64,000 bases of DNA. Origin: G020354785 sp964534745. GTDB lineage: Bacteria; Bacteroidota; Bacteroidia; Bacteroidales; UBA10428. A program made the translations under genes and the position numbers. The stretch's first letter is position 1. Every line of letters begins with the position of its first letter. Below are positions 1-8,944 of the stretch, in pieces. The notes beneath the pieces are model-generated. The model saw only the letters and a program-made list of their open reading frames with translations, did no database searches and had not been told where the DNA came from. The stretch is taken from the NCBI GenBank assembly GCA_964534745.1, contig CAZHQW010000002.1, positions 1 to 64,000 on the forward strand, in the 5' to 3' direction.

Positions 1-381
1 GCTGAAATACGTGAAATAGAACCCTATGTCGTATGCCAGTCAACACATGCCAGATACAGCCCCAGGCACGGCGCTTCAAGAATACCCTGGCTGAGCGGTT
101 CGGCAACATGGACATACCTCGCCATAACCCACTATATTCTGGGAATAAGGCCCGAATATGAGGGACTGAAAATAGACCCGTGCATCCCTTCAGAATGGAA
201 AAAATTCACAGTTAGAAGATCATTCAGGAAAAAACAATTTAATATTACCGTTGTTAATAATAATAAAGTACAGAAGGGTGTAACTAAAATAATTATTAAT
301 GGTGAAGAAATACTTTCTGATCTTATTCCTTTAAGTAAAATGAAAGAAACCAATAAAGTGACAGTATTTATGGGGGCTTAA
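1..381 (+). CDS. GH94 family phosphorylase (cellobiose/chitobiose phosphorylase type), C-terminal fragment
   Basis: Frame 1 is open from the first base to a TAA at 379-381 and gives the last 126 residues of a protein whose start lies outside the window. The segment WLSGSATWTYLA followed by ILGIRPEYEGLKIDPCIP and a basic stretch with VRRSF is the usual C-terminal end of GH94 (old GT36) enzymes, which cleave beta-linked disaccharides with phosphate to give a sugar 1-phosphate. The catalytic Asp would lie upstream, so activity cannot be judged. The substrate (cellobiose, chitobiose or a longer glucan) cannot be decided from this fragment. The next gene starts only 3 bases after the stop, so the two are probably cotranscribed. 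Confidence 0.8.
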   Translation, partial: AEIREIEPYVVCQSTHARYSPRHGASRIPWLSGSATWTYLAITHYILGIRPEYEGLKIDPCIPSEWKKFTVRRSFRKKQFNITVVNNNKVQKGVTKIIINGEEILSDLIPLSKMKETNKVTVFMGA

Positions 382-384
382 CCT

Positions 385-603
385 ATGAAGATTTTAATAG
401 TACTCATAATAACAATATTATTTTTCGCTATTATAGTGGTAAGCCTTATATTCAATAACCTGGTAAACAGGAACAGGAAAAGGAATAAGACTTCATATTG
501 TGCAACCAGAGGAGAAGGCTATGCATGCGGGTGCAGCACTGCAGAAAACTGCCAAAATAAAAATGTTACTTCTCATGTAAATACCTCCTCAACCCCGGGG
601 TAA
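385..603 (+). CDS. nqrM: Small Cys-rich membrane protein, NqrM-like
   Basis: This 72-residue protein has one hydrophobic N-terminal segment (about residues 3-26), a basic stop-transfer patch (NRNRKR) and then four cysteines in the order C-x8-C-x-C-x5-C followed by QN. One membrane helix followed by C...CxC...C is the layout of NqrM, the assembly factor thought to deliver iron to NqrD/NqrE, and Bacteroidota versions end in a similar C.C....CxN arrangement. It sits beside the nqr-apbE operon, which supports the call, but on the opposite strand: it follows the GH94 gene by 3 bases and its 3' end overlaps the 3' end of apbE by 38 bp. A FeoB-associated Cys-rich protein is the main alternative. The identification rests on layout and context, since the sequence is short. 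Confidence 0.6.
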   Translation: MKILIVLIITILFFAIIVVSLIFNNLVNRNRKRNKTSYCATRGEGYACGCSTAENCQNKNVTSHVNTSSTPG

Positions 604-1570
604 TGTAAGTCCGGTAATTACCCTCATCATCGCCGAATATCAGGTAAGCTTCCAGCTCCTTATGCTCTGAAAGGAGATCCTTTCCCTTATCCAGTCCCAT
701 TATCATCAGTGCAGTAGCATAGGCATCGGCTGTAATACAATCCCGTGCAACGACCGTGGCACTTAAGAGCCTCTTCATAACAGGGTACCCTGTTTTTGGA
801 TCGATTGAATGGGCATACTTGATACCGTCCACTTCATAAAATTTGCGGTAGTTACCTGATGTAGCAAGGGAGCGGTTCTGAAGCTCAACTATTGCCTGCA
901 GATAAGCCCCCGGTATTATGTTTTTCTCATCAGGCCTGTCAATGCCAATACGCCACATATTTCCTTCCGGATTAACACCCCTTGTCCTTATTTCTCCGCC
1001 AACCTCCACCAGGTAGTTACGTATATCCTTTTTATCCATAAAGCCGGCAATAACATCAACGGCATAACCCTGGGCTATGGCATTGCAGTCAAGCATCATC
1101 TCCCTGTAATTCTTAATGATCCTGCCGTCCTCAATGACCACCTTTTCCATTCCAACATATTGAAGAAGGCTGTCAACCATGGCACTGTCAACATCGGCTT
1201 TCTCAGTAAATCCGAATCCCCAGGCGTTAACAAGGGGTGCCACGGTAATATCAAAGGCGCCGTCAGTAGCTTTATATACTTCATAGGCCTTGTTGAACAC
1301 CTCAATAAAATGGTCATTTATGACGGTACCGGACTCGTTTCTGTTAATCCGGGAGATGACTGAGCCCGGTATATAAATAGAAAACGTACTGTCAAAATCA
1401 GCCAGTAATGAGTCTATTTGATCCTGCATGTTTATGCTGTCCCTGCTTTCATAGGTTATGTGATAGGAAGTCCCCTGTGTGAAACCTGCCAGCTTTATAT
1501 ATTCACCCCTGGAACATCCGATGCCTGCCATAAGCATGACGGCCGCATTAATAATAATTATATTTTTCAT
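566..1570 (-). CDS. apbE: FAD:protein FMN transferase (ApbE), lipoprotein
   Basis: ApbE cleaves FAD and attaches FMN to a Thr/Ser of target proteins, here most likely NqrB and NqrC encoded upstream in the same operon. Visible signatures are DGAFDITVAPLVNAWGFG, the central DCNAIAQGYAVDVI (normally DxGxIAKGYA), EVGGEIRTRG, HSIDPKTGYPV and the metal-binding TADAYATALMIMG. The N-terminus has a short hydrophobic stretch ending in AGIGC, a lipobox, so the enzyme is probably anchored on the periplasmic side. I chose the ATG at 1570: the longer reading frame would start with a TTG at 1585 and puts an unlikely acidic tail before the signal peptide. The gene lies 26 bp after nqrF and closes the operon; its end overlaps the convergent NqrM-like gene. 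Confidence 0.93.
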   Translation of the reverse strand: MKNIIIINAAVMLMAGIGCSRGEYIKLAGFTQGTSYHITYESRDSINMQDQIDSLLADFDSTFSIYIPGSVISRINRNESGTVINDHFIEVFNKAYEVYKATDGAFDITVAPLVNAWGFGFTEKADVDSAMVDSLLQYVGMEKVVIEDGRIIKNYREMMLDCNAIAQGYAVDVIAGFMDKKDIRNYLVEVGGEIRTRGVNPEGNMWRIGIDRPDEKNIIPGAYLQAIVELQNRSLATSGNYRKFYEVDGIKYAHSIDPKTGYPVMKRLLSATVVARDCITADAYATALMIMGLDKGKDLLSEHKELEAYLIFGDDEGNYRTYITPGLRRYLHEK

Positions 1571-1596
1571 TATGTCTGTTAACAAATATCAGGTTT

Positions 1597-2850
1597 TTAA
1601 ATACCAAAATCGTCAAATGACAGCATCTCATAGGGGACGCCGAGGTCGTAAAGCATTCTTTGAACCGCTTCATTCATTAAAGGGGGACCGCAAAGATAAT
1701 ATTCAATCTCTTCAGGCTCATCCAGCTTACTAAGGTACTCATCAAATATCACCTGATGGATAAATCCGGTATAGCCCTTCCATTTATCCTCTTCCTTGGG
1801 CTCTGACAAGGCTATATAGAACTTAAAGTTTGGAAACTGCTTTTCTATCTTTTTAAATTCCCTTTCATAGAAAATTTCACGTTTCGACCTTGCACCGTAC
1901 CAGTAGGTGATTTTCCTTTTTGTTTGTTTGGTATAAAACAAATGCATAAGATGGGCCCTTAGGGGTGCCATTCCTGCTCCGCCACCAATATATAACATTT
2001 CCCTGTCCGTATCCCTGATAAAGAACTCTCCGTAGGGTCCTGATACTGTTACTTTATCTCCGGGTTTTCGTGAAAATAAGTAGGACGAACATATGCCAGG
2101 CGGCACATTTTTAAATGCGTTCCTGCTGCCATCCCAGGGGGGAGTTGCAATCCTTATATTCAGCTTTATAATATTCCCTTCTGCCGGATAATTTGCCATC
2201 GAGTATGCCCTGAAAGTATCTTCAGGATTTACCAGTTTAAGGTTCCACATATTATACAAATCCCACTCATCCCTGAATTCTTCCCTGACATCAATATCCC
2301 TGAAATTCATTTTGAACCTGGGCACATCTATCTGTATATAAGCCCCCGGTCTGAACTCCAGAGCTTCTTCCGAAGGCAGCTTTAATACCAGCTCCTTAAT
2401 GAATGTGGCAACATTCTTATTGGAAACAATAGCACAATCCCACTTCCTTATGCCAAGGATCTCTTCAGATATTTTAATCTTCAGATCCTGCCTGACCTTC
2501 ACCTGGCAGCTCAACCTCCAGTTATCATTCTGCTCTTTGCGGGTAAAAAAACCGGTTTCTGTAGGCAGTATCGAACCGGCACCCTCCAGAACCTGGCATT
2601 TACATACCCCGCAGGTACCTCCCCCGCCGCATGCCGAAGGCAGGAATATTCCCTGGTTTGATAAAGTAGTCAGCAGCGATAAGCCGGGAGAAGCTTTATA
2701 ATCTTCACCATTAATGTTTATTGTTACTTCACCCTGGGGCGTCAATTTTTTACGCGCATAAAGCAGCCCTGCTATCAGCACCAGAATAATAACCTGAAAT
2801 ACACCTATACTGATAAGAATAATACCGGCCTCTGAAATAAGAAATAGCAT
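1597..2850 (-). CDS. nqrF: Na+-translocating NADH:quinone oxidoreductase subunit F
   Basis: NqrF is the NADH-oxidising entry subunit. The 417 residues show an N-terminal membrane helix (about 8-30), a plant-type 2Fe-2S domain with the ligands in SACGGGGTCGVC plus the last Cys in LSCQV, the FAD-binding RAYSMANYP motif, the pyrophosphate-binding IGGGAGMAPLRAH segment, and the NAD-domain motif YYLCGPPLMNEAV. The C-terminal SFDDFGI is typical of the subunit. Length and domain order are those of complete NqrF. It follows nqrE by 17 bp and precedes apbE by 26 bp. Confidence 0.97.
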   Translation of the reverse strand: MLFLISEAGIILISIGVFQVIILVLIAGLLYARKKLTPQGEVTININGEDYKASPGLSLLTTLSNQGIFLPSACGGGGTCGVCKCQVLEGAGSILPTETGFFTRKEQNDNWRLSCQVKVRQDLKIKISEEILGIRKWDCAIVSNKNVATFIKELVLKLPSEEALEFRPGAYIQIDVPRFKMNFRDIDVREEFRDEWDLYNMWNLKLVNPEDTFRAYSMANYPAEGNIIKLNIRIATPPWDGSRNAFKNVPPGICSSYLFSRKPGDKVTVSGPYGEFFIRDTDREMLYIGGGAGMAPLRAHLMHLFYTKQTKRKITYWYGARSKREIFYEREFKKIEKQFPNFKFYIALSEPKEEDKWKGYTGFIHQVIFDEYLSKLDEPEEIEYYLCGPPLMNEAVQRMLYDLGVPYEMLSFDDFGI

Positions 2851-2867
2851 ATAAAATTTTATAAAAA

Positions 2868-3485
2868 TTAAAGCTTGATGCCCATAAAGCTCATAAAAGC
2901 TATACCCATCAAACCGGTTATAATAAATGTAATACCCAGCCCTTTTAAAGGATCAGGTACATTTGAATACCTTATCTTCTCCCGTATGGCAGCTATTCCA
3001 ACAATAGCTAAAAACCAGCCTACTCCGGACCCCAATCCGAATGACGTGGCCTCGAGTATTGAGTTATATTCACGCTGCTGCATAAATAATGAACCCCCGA
3101 GAATTGCACAGTTAACAGCAATAAGCGGTAAAAATATACCCAGGTTATTATAAAGGGTAGGAGAAAACTTCTCAATAATCATCTCAACAAGCTGCACCAT
3201 GGAAGCAATGACTGCAATATACATTATAAATGTCAGGAAGCTGAGATCAACATCTGCCAGTCTCTTGCTGATCCATACCAGGGCACCCTCTTTAAGTATA
3301 TAATTATCAATCAGGTAGTTTAAAGGTACCGTAATGCCAAGAACAAATATCACTGCTATCCCCAGACCTACAGAAGTTTTTACCGTTTTCGACACTGCCA
3401 GGTATGAGCACATACCCAGAAAATATGCGAAAATCATATTGTCTATAAATACAGACTTTACAAATATGTTTATAATGTTCTCCAT
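2868..3485 (-). CDS. nqrE: Na+-NQR subunit E
   Basis: This 205-residue, six-helix membrane subunit is one of the two homologous subunits (D and E) that together bind an intramembrane iron centre and form part of the sodium path. Signatures include the early helix with YFLGMCSYLAVSK, in which the Cys is the expected iron ligand, and the second half-repeat LPLIAVNCAILGGSLF with the second Cys. It starts 9 bp after nqrD. The paired Cys in each of the two inverted half-repeats is intact, so the iron site should form. Confidence 0.96.
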   Translation of the reverse strand: MENIINIFVKSVFIDNMIFAYFLGMCSYLAVSKTVKTSVGLGIAVIFVLGITVPLNYLIDNYILKEGALVWISKRLADVDLSFLTFIMYIAVIASMVQLVEMIIEKFSPTLYNNLGIFLPLIAVNCAILGGSLFMQQREYNSILEATSFGLGSGVGWFLAIVGIAAIREKIRYSNVPDPLKGLGITFIITGLMGIAFMSFMGIKL

Positions 3486-3494
3486 AAACAGCGC

Positions 3495-4142
3495 TTAATT
3501 TGTTTCTAATAAATCCCTGTTTTTGCTTCTTTGTACCCATATTATTATCCCTACCGTAATAAGGGCCATAGGGGGCAGTATCATCAGTCCGTTATTTAAG
3601 TATCCCGTATTATAAATACCCAGTTTTTCAAATACCGGGTATTCCCATATTGTTCCCGAGCCCAGCAGCTCCCTGAAAAATGCAACAATTATGAGAATGA
3701 TCCCATATCCTGCAGCATTGCCGATACCATCAAGAAAGGACTGCCACGGTTTATTGGCCATAGCAAAAGCTTCAAGGCGCCCCATAATTATACAATTGGT
3801 TATAATCAACCCGACAAAAACCGACAGTTGTCTGCTCACATCATAAGCAAATGCCTTCAGTATAAGGTCCACTAAAATTACCAGTGAGGCAACAACTGTT
3901 AACTGTACAATTATTCTTATCCTCGGAGGAATTAATTTTCTTAAAGCAGAAATAACAACATTTGAAATCGCAAGCACAGCTATTACAGCCAGGGCCATAA
4001 CAACCGACGGTTTGAGGCTGACCGTAACAGCAAGTGCCGAGCAAATACCCAGTACCTGGACTGTTATCGGATTGTTCTTGTTTAAAGGTCCCGTGACCAG
4101 TCTCATATTCTTTAACGAAAATAAAGGTTCCTTTTCGTTCAT
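3495..4142 (-). CDS. nqrD: Na+-NQR subunit D
   Basis: This 215-residue integral membrane subunit is homologous to NqrE. The first half-repeat has VLGICSALAVTVSLKPSVVM and the second has LIITNCIIMGRLEAFAM; both contain the Cys that ligates the shared iron centre. Six hydrophobic segments can be picked out. The start codon overlaps the nqrC stop by 4 bp (ATGA type), indicating translational coupling. Confidence 0.96.
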   Translation of the reverse strand: MNEKEPLFSLKNMRLVTGPLNKNNPITVQVLGICSALAVTVSLKPSVVMALAVIAVLAISNVVISALRKLIPPRIRIIVQLTVVASLVILVDLILKAFAYDVSRQLSVFVGLIITNCIIMGRLEAFAMANKPWQSFLDGIGNAAGYGIILIIVAFFRELLGSGTIWEYPVFEKLGIYNTGYLNNGLMILPPMALITVGIIIWVQRSKNRDLLETN

Positions 4143-4972
4143 AATGTCTCTTTTTGTTTGTTAATAAAATTTTCATACCCCGAGAGGCAGTCATCCAGCA
4201 TATTTTCAACTCCCCTGCTGGTTACAGTGCTTCCCGATATTGCATCCACACCATGCAAATCACCGGGGTCCGCCCCTCCCTTTATTACCTTTATCGAGAC
4301 AAATTGGGAATCCTGAAATAACTTTTTCCCGCGAAACCTGGCCTGGAATCCGGGGGTGGATATTTTAGCTCCCAGTCCGGGTGTCTCAGTCTCATGTCCG
4401 AAGTAAGTACCATAGACGGTATTAAAATCATCTTCCAGCGACAGATATCCCCATATGGGGCCCCACAATCCTTTCCCTCTCATGCTGAAAATATAATAAA
4501 CTTTATTGCCCTTCCTGCAAATGAAAACCGGAAGCTGACGTGTTTCCTCTATCTTCCGTACCTGGGACTCTATCGCAGCTTTGTCTTTTTCTTTGAATTT
4601 TGCTATGGAGCCGAGGAATATCCCAAAAGGACTTCTCTTCTCGACACCGGTGAAAACCCTTAAGTTATTAATCTTCTGAATCTTTGACAGCTCTTCTTTC
4701 ATGTCCACCGTAAAGGCATCAATATCTTTGATCTTCTCCCCTTTTAAATTAATCACATAACTTTCAACTATATATTTATTAAATATTTTTTCAACATTTT
4801 TAACATCACTGCTTATATTTACCGAAGCAAGTATATTTTTCATCTGCTCCAGCTCTTCATTTTTTATCTGTCTCGGTTTCAGACGTAAATATGACAACGC
4901 CAGAAGCACTGCTACGACAATAACCATTATTGTTGAAAAAATTACAATATATAAATTACTGAACTGCTTCAT
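4139..4972 (-). CDS. nqrC: Na+-NQR subunit C (covalent FMN)
   Basis: NqrC has one N-terminal helix (about residues 7-27) and a periplasmic FMN-binding domain. Near the C-terminus DAISGSTVTSRGVENM is the attachment site: the final Thr of SGSTVT is the expected FMN acceptor for ApbE. The usual motif has Ala where this protein has Ser (SGST rather than SGAT). The 277 residues fit the family, and GLWGPIWGYLSLEDD and HETETPGLGAKI are further conserved NqrC segments. It lies between nqrB and nqrD, overlapping nqrD by 4 bp. Confidence 0.95.
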   Translation of the reverse strand: MKQFSNLYIVIFSTIMVIVVAVLLALSYLRLKPRQIKNEELEQMKNILASVNISSDVKNVEKIFNKYIVESYVINLKGEKIKDIDAFTVDMKEELSKIQKINNLRVFTGVEKRSPFGIFLGSIAKFKEKDKAAIESQVRKIEETRQLPVFICRKGNKVYYIFSMRGKGLWGPIWGYLSLEDDFNTVYGTYFGHETETPGLGAKISTPGFQARFRGKKLFQDSQFVSIKVIKGGADPGDLHGVDAISGSTVTSRGVENMLDDCLSGYENFINKQKETL

Positions 4973-4990
4973 CTTCTAACTTTATAACTA

Positions 4991-6163
4991 TTAAGAGCCC
5001 GGCATGGCCCTCCTCAATCTCTTCTTGATATTTGCTGCAACCACATAATGGTCTATTAGCGGGGCAAAGACATTCATAAGTAATATAGCCAGCATAACAC
5101 CTTCGGGATAGGCCGGATTAAGAACCCTTATCAGTATGGCAAGCAGGCCAATAAGGAATCCGTAAATGTACTTCCCTTTTATTGTCTGGGCAGCAGTCAC
5201 AGGATCGGTTGCCATAAATACCGCTCCGAATGCAAACCCACCGATTAAAAGATGCTGCCATGCAGGTATTTCCATGAAGGGATTTACAGCAAACAGGTTT
5301 AGCACCAGTCCCATAAATAATCCGCCGGCAAAAACAGATAGCATTATCCGCCAGCTGCCTATGCCGGTATACAACAATATTGCTGCTCCTATTAGTATTG
5401 CAAGGGTGGATGTTTCACCTATGGAACCCGGAATAAACCCTAAAAACATATCCCCAGTAGTGTATTGTTCCCCGATGCCGTTAACATAGGCTGTGTTTCC
5501 CGAAGCTGCCTGCGCCAATATTGTCTCCCCCGAGAAACCGTCAATTATGTTGCGGCCTTCTTTTAGTCCCTCTATCCATACATTCACTCCTGACATTTCC
5601 GAAGGATAGGCAAAAAACAGAAATGCCCGGGCAGTAAGAGCCGGATTAAGAATATTCATTCCTGTCCCTCCAAAAACTTCCTTGCCTATAATCACTGCAA
5701 ATATTGTTGCCACAGCTACCATCCACAGAGGGATTGCCACAGGCACTATAAGTGGAATAAGCATTCCGGTAACCAGGAATCCTTCATTCACCTCGTGCCC
5801 CCTGATCTGCGCAAATATAAATTCCGTTGCCAGTCCGCTCACATAAACAACAACAACAATAGGAAAAACATGAACAAACCCGAAAACAAAGTTCTCCCAG
5901 ACTGACTTATATTCGCCGATTGCCAGAAAATGCTGGTATCCCACGTTCCACATACCAAAAATCAAAGCAGGCATTAAGGCCAGGACAACAATTGCCATGG
6001 CCCTTTTCATATCAATACTGTCACGTATATGGGCACCCTTTATCGTTACTTTATTGGGCACATAGAGGAAAGTCTCAAATGCTTCGAAAGTGGTCTGCAA
6101 TTTTTCAAACCTGCCGCCCTTTTCAAAATGGTGCTTAATTTTATTGATATAGCTTCTTAACAC
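4991..6163 (-). CDS. nqrB: Na+-NQR subunit B (covalent FMN, riboflavin)
   Basis: NqrB is the large membrane subunit that carries a covalent FMN and lines the sodium path. The 390 residues contain about ten hydrophobic segments, the conserved GKEVFGGTGMNILNPALTARAFLFFAYP stretch (residues about 157-184), and DGFSGETILAQ, where the Thr is the expected FMN acceptor. The motif has Glu where the consensus has Ala. Translation appears to begin at a GTG at 6163: the product then starts with LRSYINKIKHHFEKGGR, matching the normal NqrB N-terminus, and no upstream ATG is in frame. It follows nqrA by 32 bp. Confidence 0.96.
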   Translation of the reverse strand: MLRSYINKIKHHFEKGGRFEKLQTTFEAFETFLYVPNKVTIKGAHIRDSIDMKRAMAIVVLALMPALIFGMWNVGYQHFLAIGEYKSVWENFVFGFVHVFPIVVVVYVSGLATEFIFAQIRGHEVNEGFLVTGMLIPLIVPVAIPLWMVAVATIFAVIIGKEVFGGTGMNILNPALTARAFLFFAYPSEMSGVNVWIEGLKEGRNIIDGFSGETILAQAASGNTAYVNGIGEQYTTGDMFLGFIPGSIGETSTLAILIGAAILLYTGIGSWRIMLSVFAGGLFMGLVLNLFAVNPFMEIPAWQHLLIGGFAFGAVFMATDPVTAAQTIKGKYIYGFLIGLLAILIRVLNPAYPEGVMLAILLMNVFAPLIDHYVVAANIKKRLRRAMPGS

Positions 6164-6195
6164 TTTACAGCAATATTAATCAAATACAAAGGTTA

Positions 6196-7545
6196 CTACA
6201 TTTCTTTAATCATATAATCAAGGCCCTCCCTTATAATAGACTGCACATTGATCTTTGAAGTGCATACAAATTCGCATAATGCAAAATCTTCAGGTGCAAC
6301 CTCATAAATACCAAGCTTTTCCATGAGGTCTATATCCTTAACAAGTATCGCCTTTATCAGGTGCACCGGATAAATATCCATAGGAAAAACCCTTTCATAT
6401 TCACCAGTCATTACAAATGCACGCTCACCTCCCTTAATATTCGTGTCTATCCTGTATTGCCTGTCCGGCATGAGCCATGACCAGAATGATCTTGAAACGC
6501 TGTACTTCCTGAATCCGGGCCTGGCCCACCCTATAAACTCATAATGATCTCCTTCAGGTATCACTGTTACCTGCGAGTCATAATACCCTATATATCCGTC
6601 AGAAGGAATTTTTCTCCCTGTCAGCACATCACCTGAAATATACCTGTTATTGCTCTCGCTAACATTATTATTAACCATATTTTTTATTGATGACCCTCCC
6701 GTGATTTTATAATAACGGGGCCTGATAACTTCCGAACCCGTGAGCGCGACAACTTTCGAAGCATCATATATACCCTTTTCGAATAACCTGCCAATAGTAA
6801 TAACATCCTGGGGTGCAACATACCATACTATTTCACCTTTATTTATAGGATCTATATTGTGGATCTGAACCCCTACATTACCTGCCGGATGGGGTCCCCT
6901 GAACCTGTTTATCTGAACATTTCTGGCCATAGTAAATACCTGTGAGGCAGGATACTCATCGTTAATATTAAGATATACCCTGCCTGCTGTCAGTCCGGCC
7001 AATGCATCTATACCTATTTGAAAATCAGCCTCACATCCCTTGACGACAAAATCATAATCGGGAGCCAGGGGCGCAGTGTTAAATGCTGATATAAATATTG
7101 CCTTGGGTATATCTTCAGGATTGGCAATAATATCATAGGGCCTCTGCCTTATTACAGGCCACAGTCCGCTTTCAAGCAGATTTTTTTTTATTTCTCCGGC
7201 ATCCATCCTGGCAGGATCACCTGTGATAAATGACTCGTATTCAACAACTGGATCCGCCTTGATTATAATCTCAAGAATATGCCTCCTCTCCCCCCTGTTT
7301 ATCGCATCAACAGTCCCGCTTACAGGAGATGTCAAAAGTACGTCAGGGTGATTCTTGTCAAAGAATAAAGGAGTGCCTGCCCTGACCTTATCACCGGTCC
7401 TGACTGTCAACTTGGGAATTAAATTATGAAAATCTACAGGCTTTACAGCATATAGTTCCGAAGGTTCGGCCCTCATAAAGATCTTTTCAGCTTCACCCTT
7501 AATTTTGATATCCAATCCTTTACGAATCTTTATGACTTCTGACAT
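6196..7545 (-). CDS. nqrA: Na+-NQR subunit A
   Basis: NqrA is the peripheral cytoplasmic subunit of the complex and the first gene of the operon. I placed the start at the ATG at 7545, giving MSEVIKIRKGLDIKIKGEA, the standard NqrA beginning; the upstream ATG at 7578 would add eleven residues not expected in the family. Recognisable segments include RTGDKVRAGTPLFFDK with LTSPVSGTVDAINRGERR, RPYDIIANPEDIPKAIFIS, and the central RFRGPHPAGNVGVQIHNIDP. The length of 449 is normal. A TAnnTTTG box lies 31 bp upstream. Confidence 0.96.
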   Translation of the reverse strand: MSEVIKIRKGLDIKIKGEAEKIFMRAEPSELYAVKPVDFHNLIPKLTVRTGDKVRAGTPLFFDKNHPDVLLTSPVSGTVDAINRGERRHILEIIIKADPVVEYESFITGDPARMDAGEIKKNLLESGLWPVIRQRPYDIIANPEDIPKAIFISAFNTAPLAPDYDFVVKGCEADFQIGIDALAGLTAGRVYLNINDEYPASQVFTMARNVQINRFRGPHPAGNVGVQIHNIDPINKGEIVWYVAPQDVITIGRLFEKGIYDASKVVALTGSEVIRPRYYKITGGSSIKNMVNNNVSESNNRYISGDVLTGRKIPSDGYIGYYDSQVTVIPEGDHYEFIGWARPGFRKYSVSRSFWSWLMPDRQYRIDTNIKGGERAFVMTGEYERVFPMDIYPVHLIKAILVKDIDLMEKLGIYEVAPEDFALCEFVCTSKINVQSIIREGLDYMIKEM

Positions 7546-7575
7546 TATATTATTCGTTTTTGAAAATTTAAAAGG

Positions 7576-7583
7576 CAAAAATA
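7576..7583 (-). promoter_or_regulatory. Candidate Bacteroidota -7 element for nqrA
   Basis: On the minus strand this reads TATTTTTG, an exact match to the Bacteroidota -7 consensus TAnnTTTG. It would place the transcript start about 25 nt before the nqrA ATG at 7545. No good -33 TTTG is seen at the expected distance. The same octamer precedes tkt and divIC in this window. Confidence 0.4.
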
Positions 7584-7641
7584 ACTAATTTTAACACTTG
7601 CACATATTTTATAGTAAAGATTTAACTATCACTATATCATC

Positions 7642-8943
7642 ATGACAAATTTAAAGAATATCTTGTTTTATGTTATCCTATCAATAATTATTTGCCCCTA
7701 TAGTTTATCGGAAAGCCTTTTCCCTGACAACGAGACAATACTTTATAAAGATTTTACATACTCAGATAATATCAAAACAGTGCTATTCTTTAAACAAGGG
7801 TGGGAGCTTTCACTGCCCGTAATAGAACTTAACAGCAATGAGAAATTGCAGCTTATGTTCGATGATTTGGGATGCAACACGAAAAATTTTTACTATACAA
7901 TTATACACTGCGACTCGGAATGGAATCCGTCAAATCTTAGCCCCTCAGAGTATATTGACGGTTTTACCGAAAACCAGATAAAAGAATATTTTTATTCATT
8001 TAATACCACTTATGATTATGTTCATTATGAATTAACTTTCCCTAATGACGAAATAAGTCCGCTTTTATGCGGGAACTATATACTGGCAGTATATGAAATA
8101 GATAATCCCGAAGCAGTACTCCTGACAAGAAGATTTTATGTTGTTGATACAAAAATCGGAATTAATGCACAGATAAAAAGGCCCTCTTCACCGGATTTTA
8201 TAGACAGTGGTCAGGAGATAGATTTCAGCATCCTTCATAAAGGATATTATATAAGGGATCCCTTCTCGGACATTAAAGTAACCATTTTACAAAATAACAG
8301 GTACGATAACTGTATTGGCTCCCTTAAGCCCCTTTTTGTCAAACAAAACGAACTTGAATACAGTTATAATTATGAGAATGTCTTTTTGGGGGGAAGCGAA
8401 TACAGGTATTTTGACATCAAAAGCATGAGATACCAGTCAGAGCATATCAAACAGATCGATTTTAATCACCCCTATTATTATGTCACACTGTACCAGGATG
8501 AACCAAAAACCTTCAAACCTTACTATTACGTTATAGAAATTAACGGCAAATATTATGTCGATGTCCAGGAAGCCCGTGATAAAAACATCGAAGCTGACTA
8601 TGTTTATGTTAAATTCAGTTTATCACAGGAAGTGCCGATGACCGACGGGAGCGTTTATATTTACGGAGCGCTGGCAGACTGGAACCTAACGGAAAATAAT
8701 AAGATGACATATAATTTTGACCACCGTGTATATGAAAAAACCCTCCTTTTAAAGCAGGGATACTATAATTATGAATATGTATTTGTCAGGGAAAATTCGT
8801 CGTATGCTGACAACACCTTTTTTGAAGGAAGCCACTATGAAACAGAAAATGATTATATAATATTCATATATCACAGGGATAACACGATTAAATACGAGAA
8901 GCTTATCGGCATAAAGTACCTGAATTCACTCAGGGATGATTAG
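7642..8943 (+). CDS. Type IX secretion system plug protein (DUF5103)
   Basis: A 433-residue secreted protein with a hydrophobic N-terminus. The early segment FKQGWELSLPVIELNSNEKLQLMFDDLG, then YYTIIHCDSEWNPSNLSPSEYIDGF and the later HKGYYIRDPFSDIKVTILQN are the characteristic core of DUF5103 proteins. In Flavobacterium a DUF5103 protein plugs the extracellular or periplasmic side of the SprA translocon when no substrate is loaded. It is read divergently from nqrA with a 96 bp gap. The presence of this single-copy gene with other T9SS genes in the window argues for a working T9SS. Confidence 0.85.
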   Translation: MTNLKNILFYVILSIIICPYSLSESLFPDNETILYKDFTYSDNIKTVLFFKQGWELSLPVIELNSNEKLQLMFDDLGCNTKNFYYTIIHCDSEWNPSNLSPSEYIDGFTENQIKEYFYSFNTTYDYVHYELTFPNDEISPLLCGNYILAVYEIDNPEAVLLTRRFYVVDTKIGINAQIKRPSSPDFIDSGQEIDFSILHKGYYIRDPFSDIKVTILQNNRYDNCIGSLKPLFVKQNELEYSYNYENVFLGGSEYRYFDIKSMRYQSEHIKQIDFNHPYYYVTLYQDEPKTFKPYYYVIEINGKYYVDVQEARDKNIEADYVYVKFSLSQEVPMTDGSVYIYGALADWNLTENNKMTYNFDHRVYEKTLLLKQGYYNYEYVFVRENSSYADNTFFEGSHYETENDYIIFIYHRDNTIKYEKLIGIKYLNSLRDD

Positions 8944-8944
8944 T

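Noticed and set aside
4139..6163. RnfABCDGE rather than Na+-NQR
   Set aside because: The presence of NqrA and an NqrF with 2Fe-2S, FAD and NAD domains, in the order A to F, is diagnostic of NQR.
7546..7578. Longer NqrA starting at an ATG at 7578
   Set aside because: It adds eleven residues not found in the family and brings translation into the candidate promoter.
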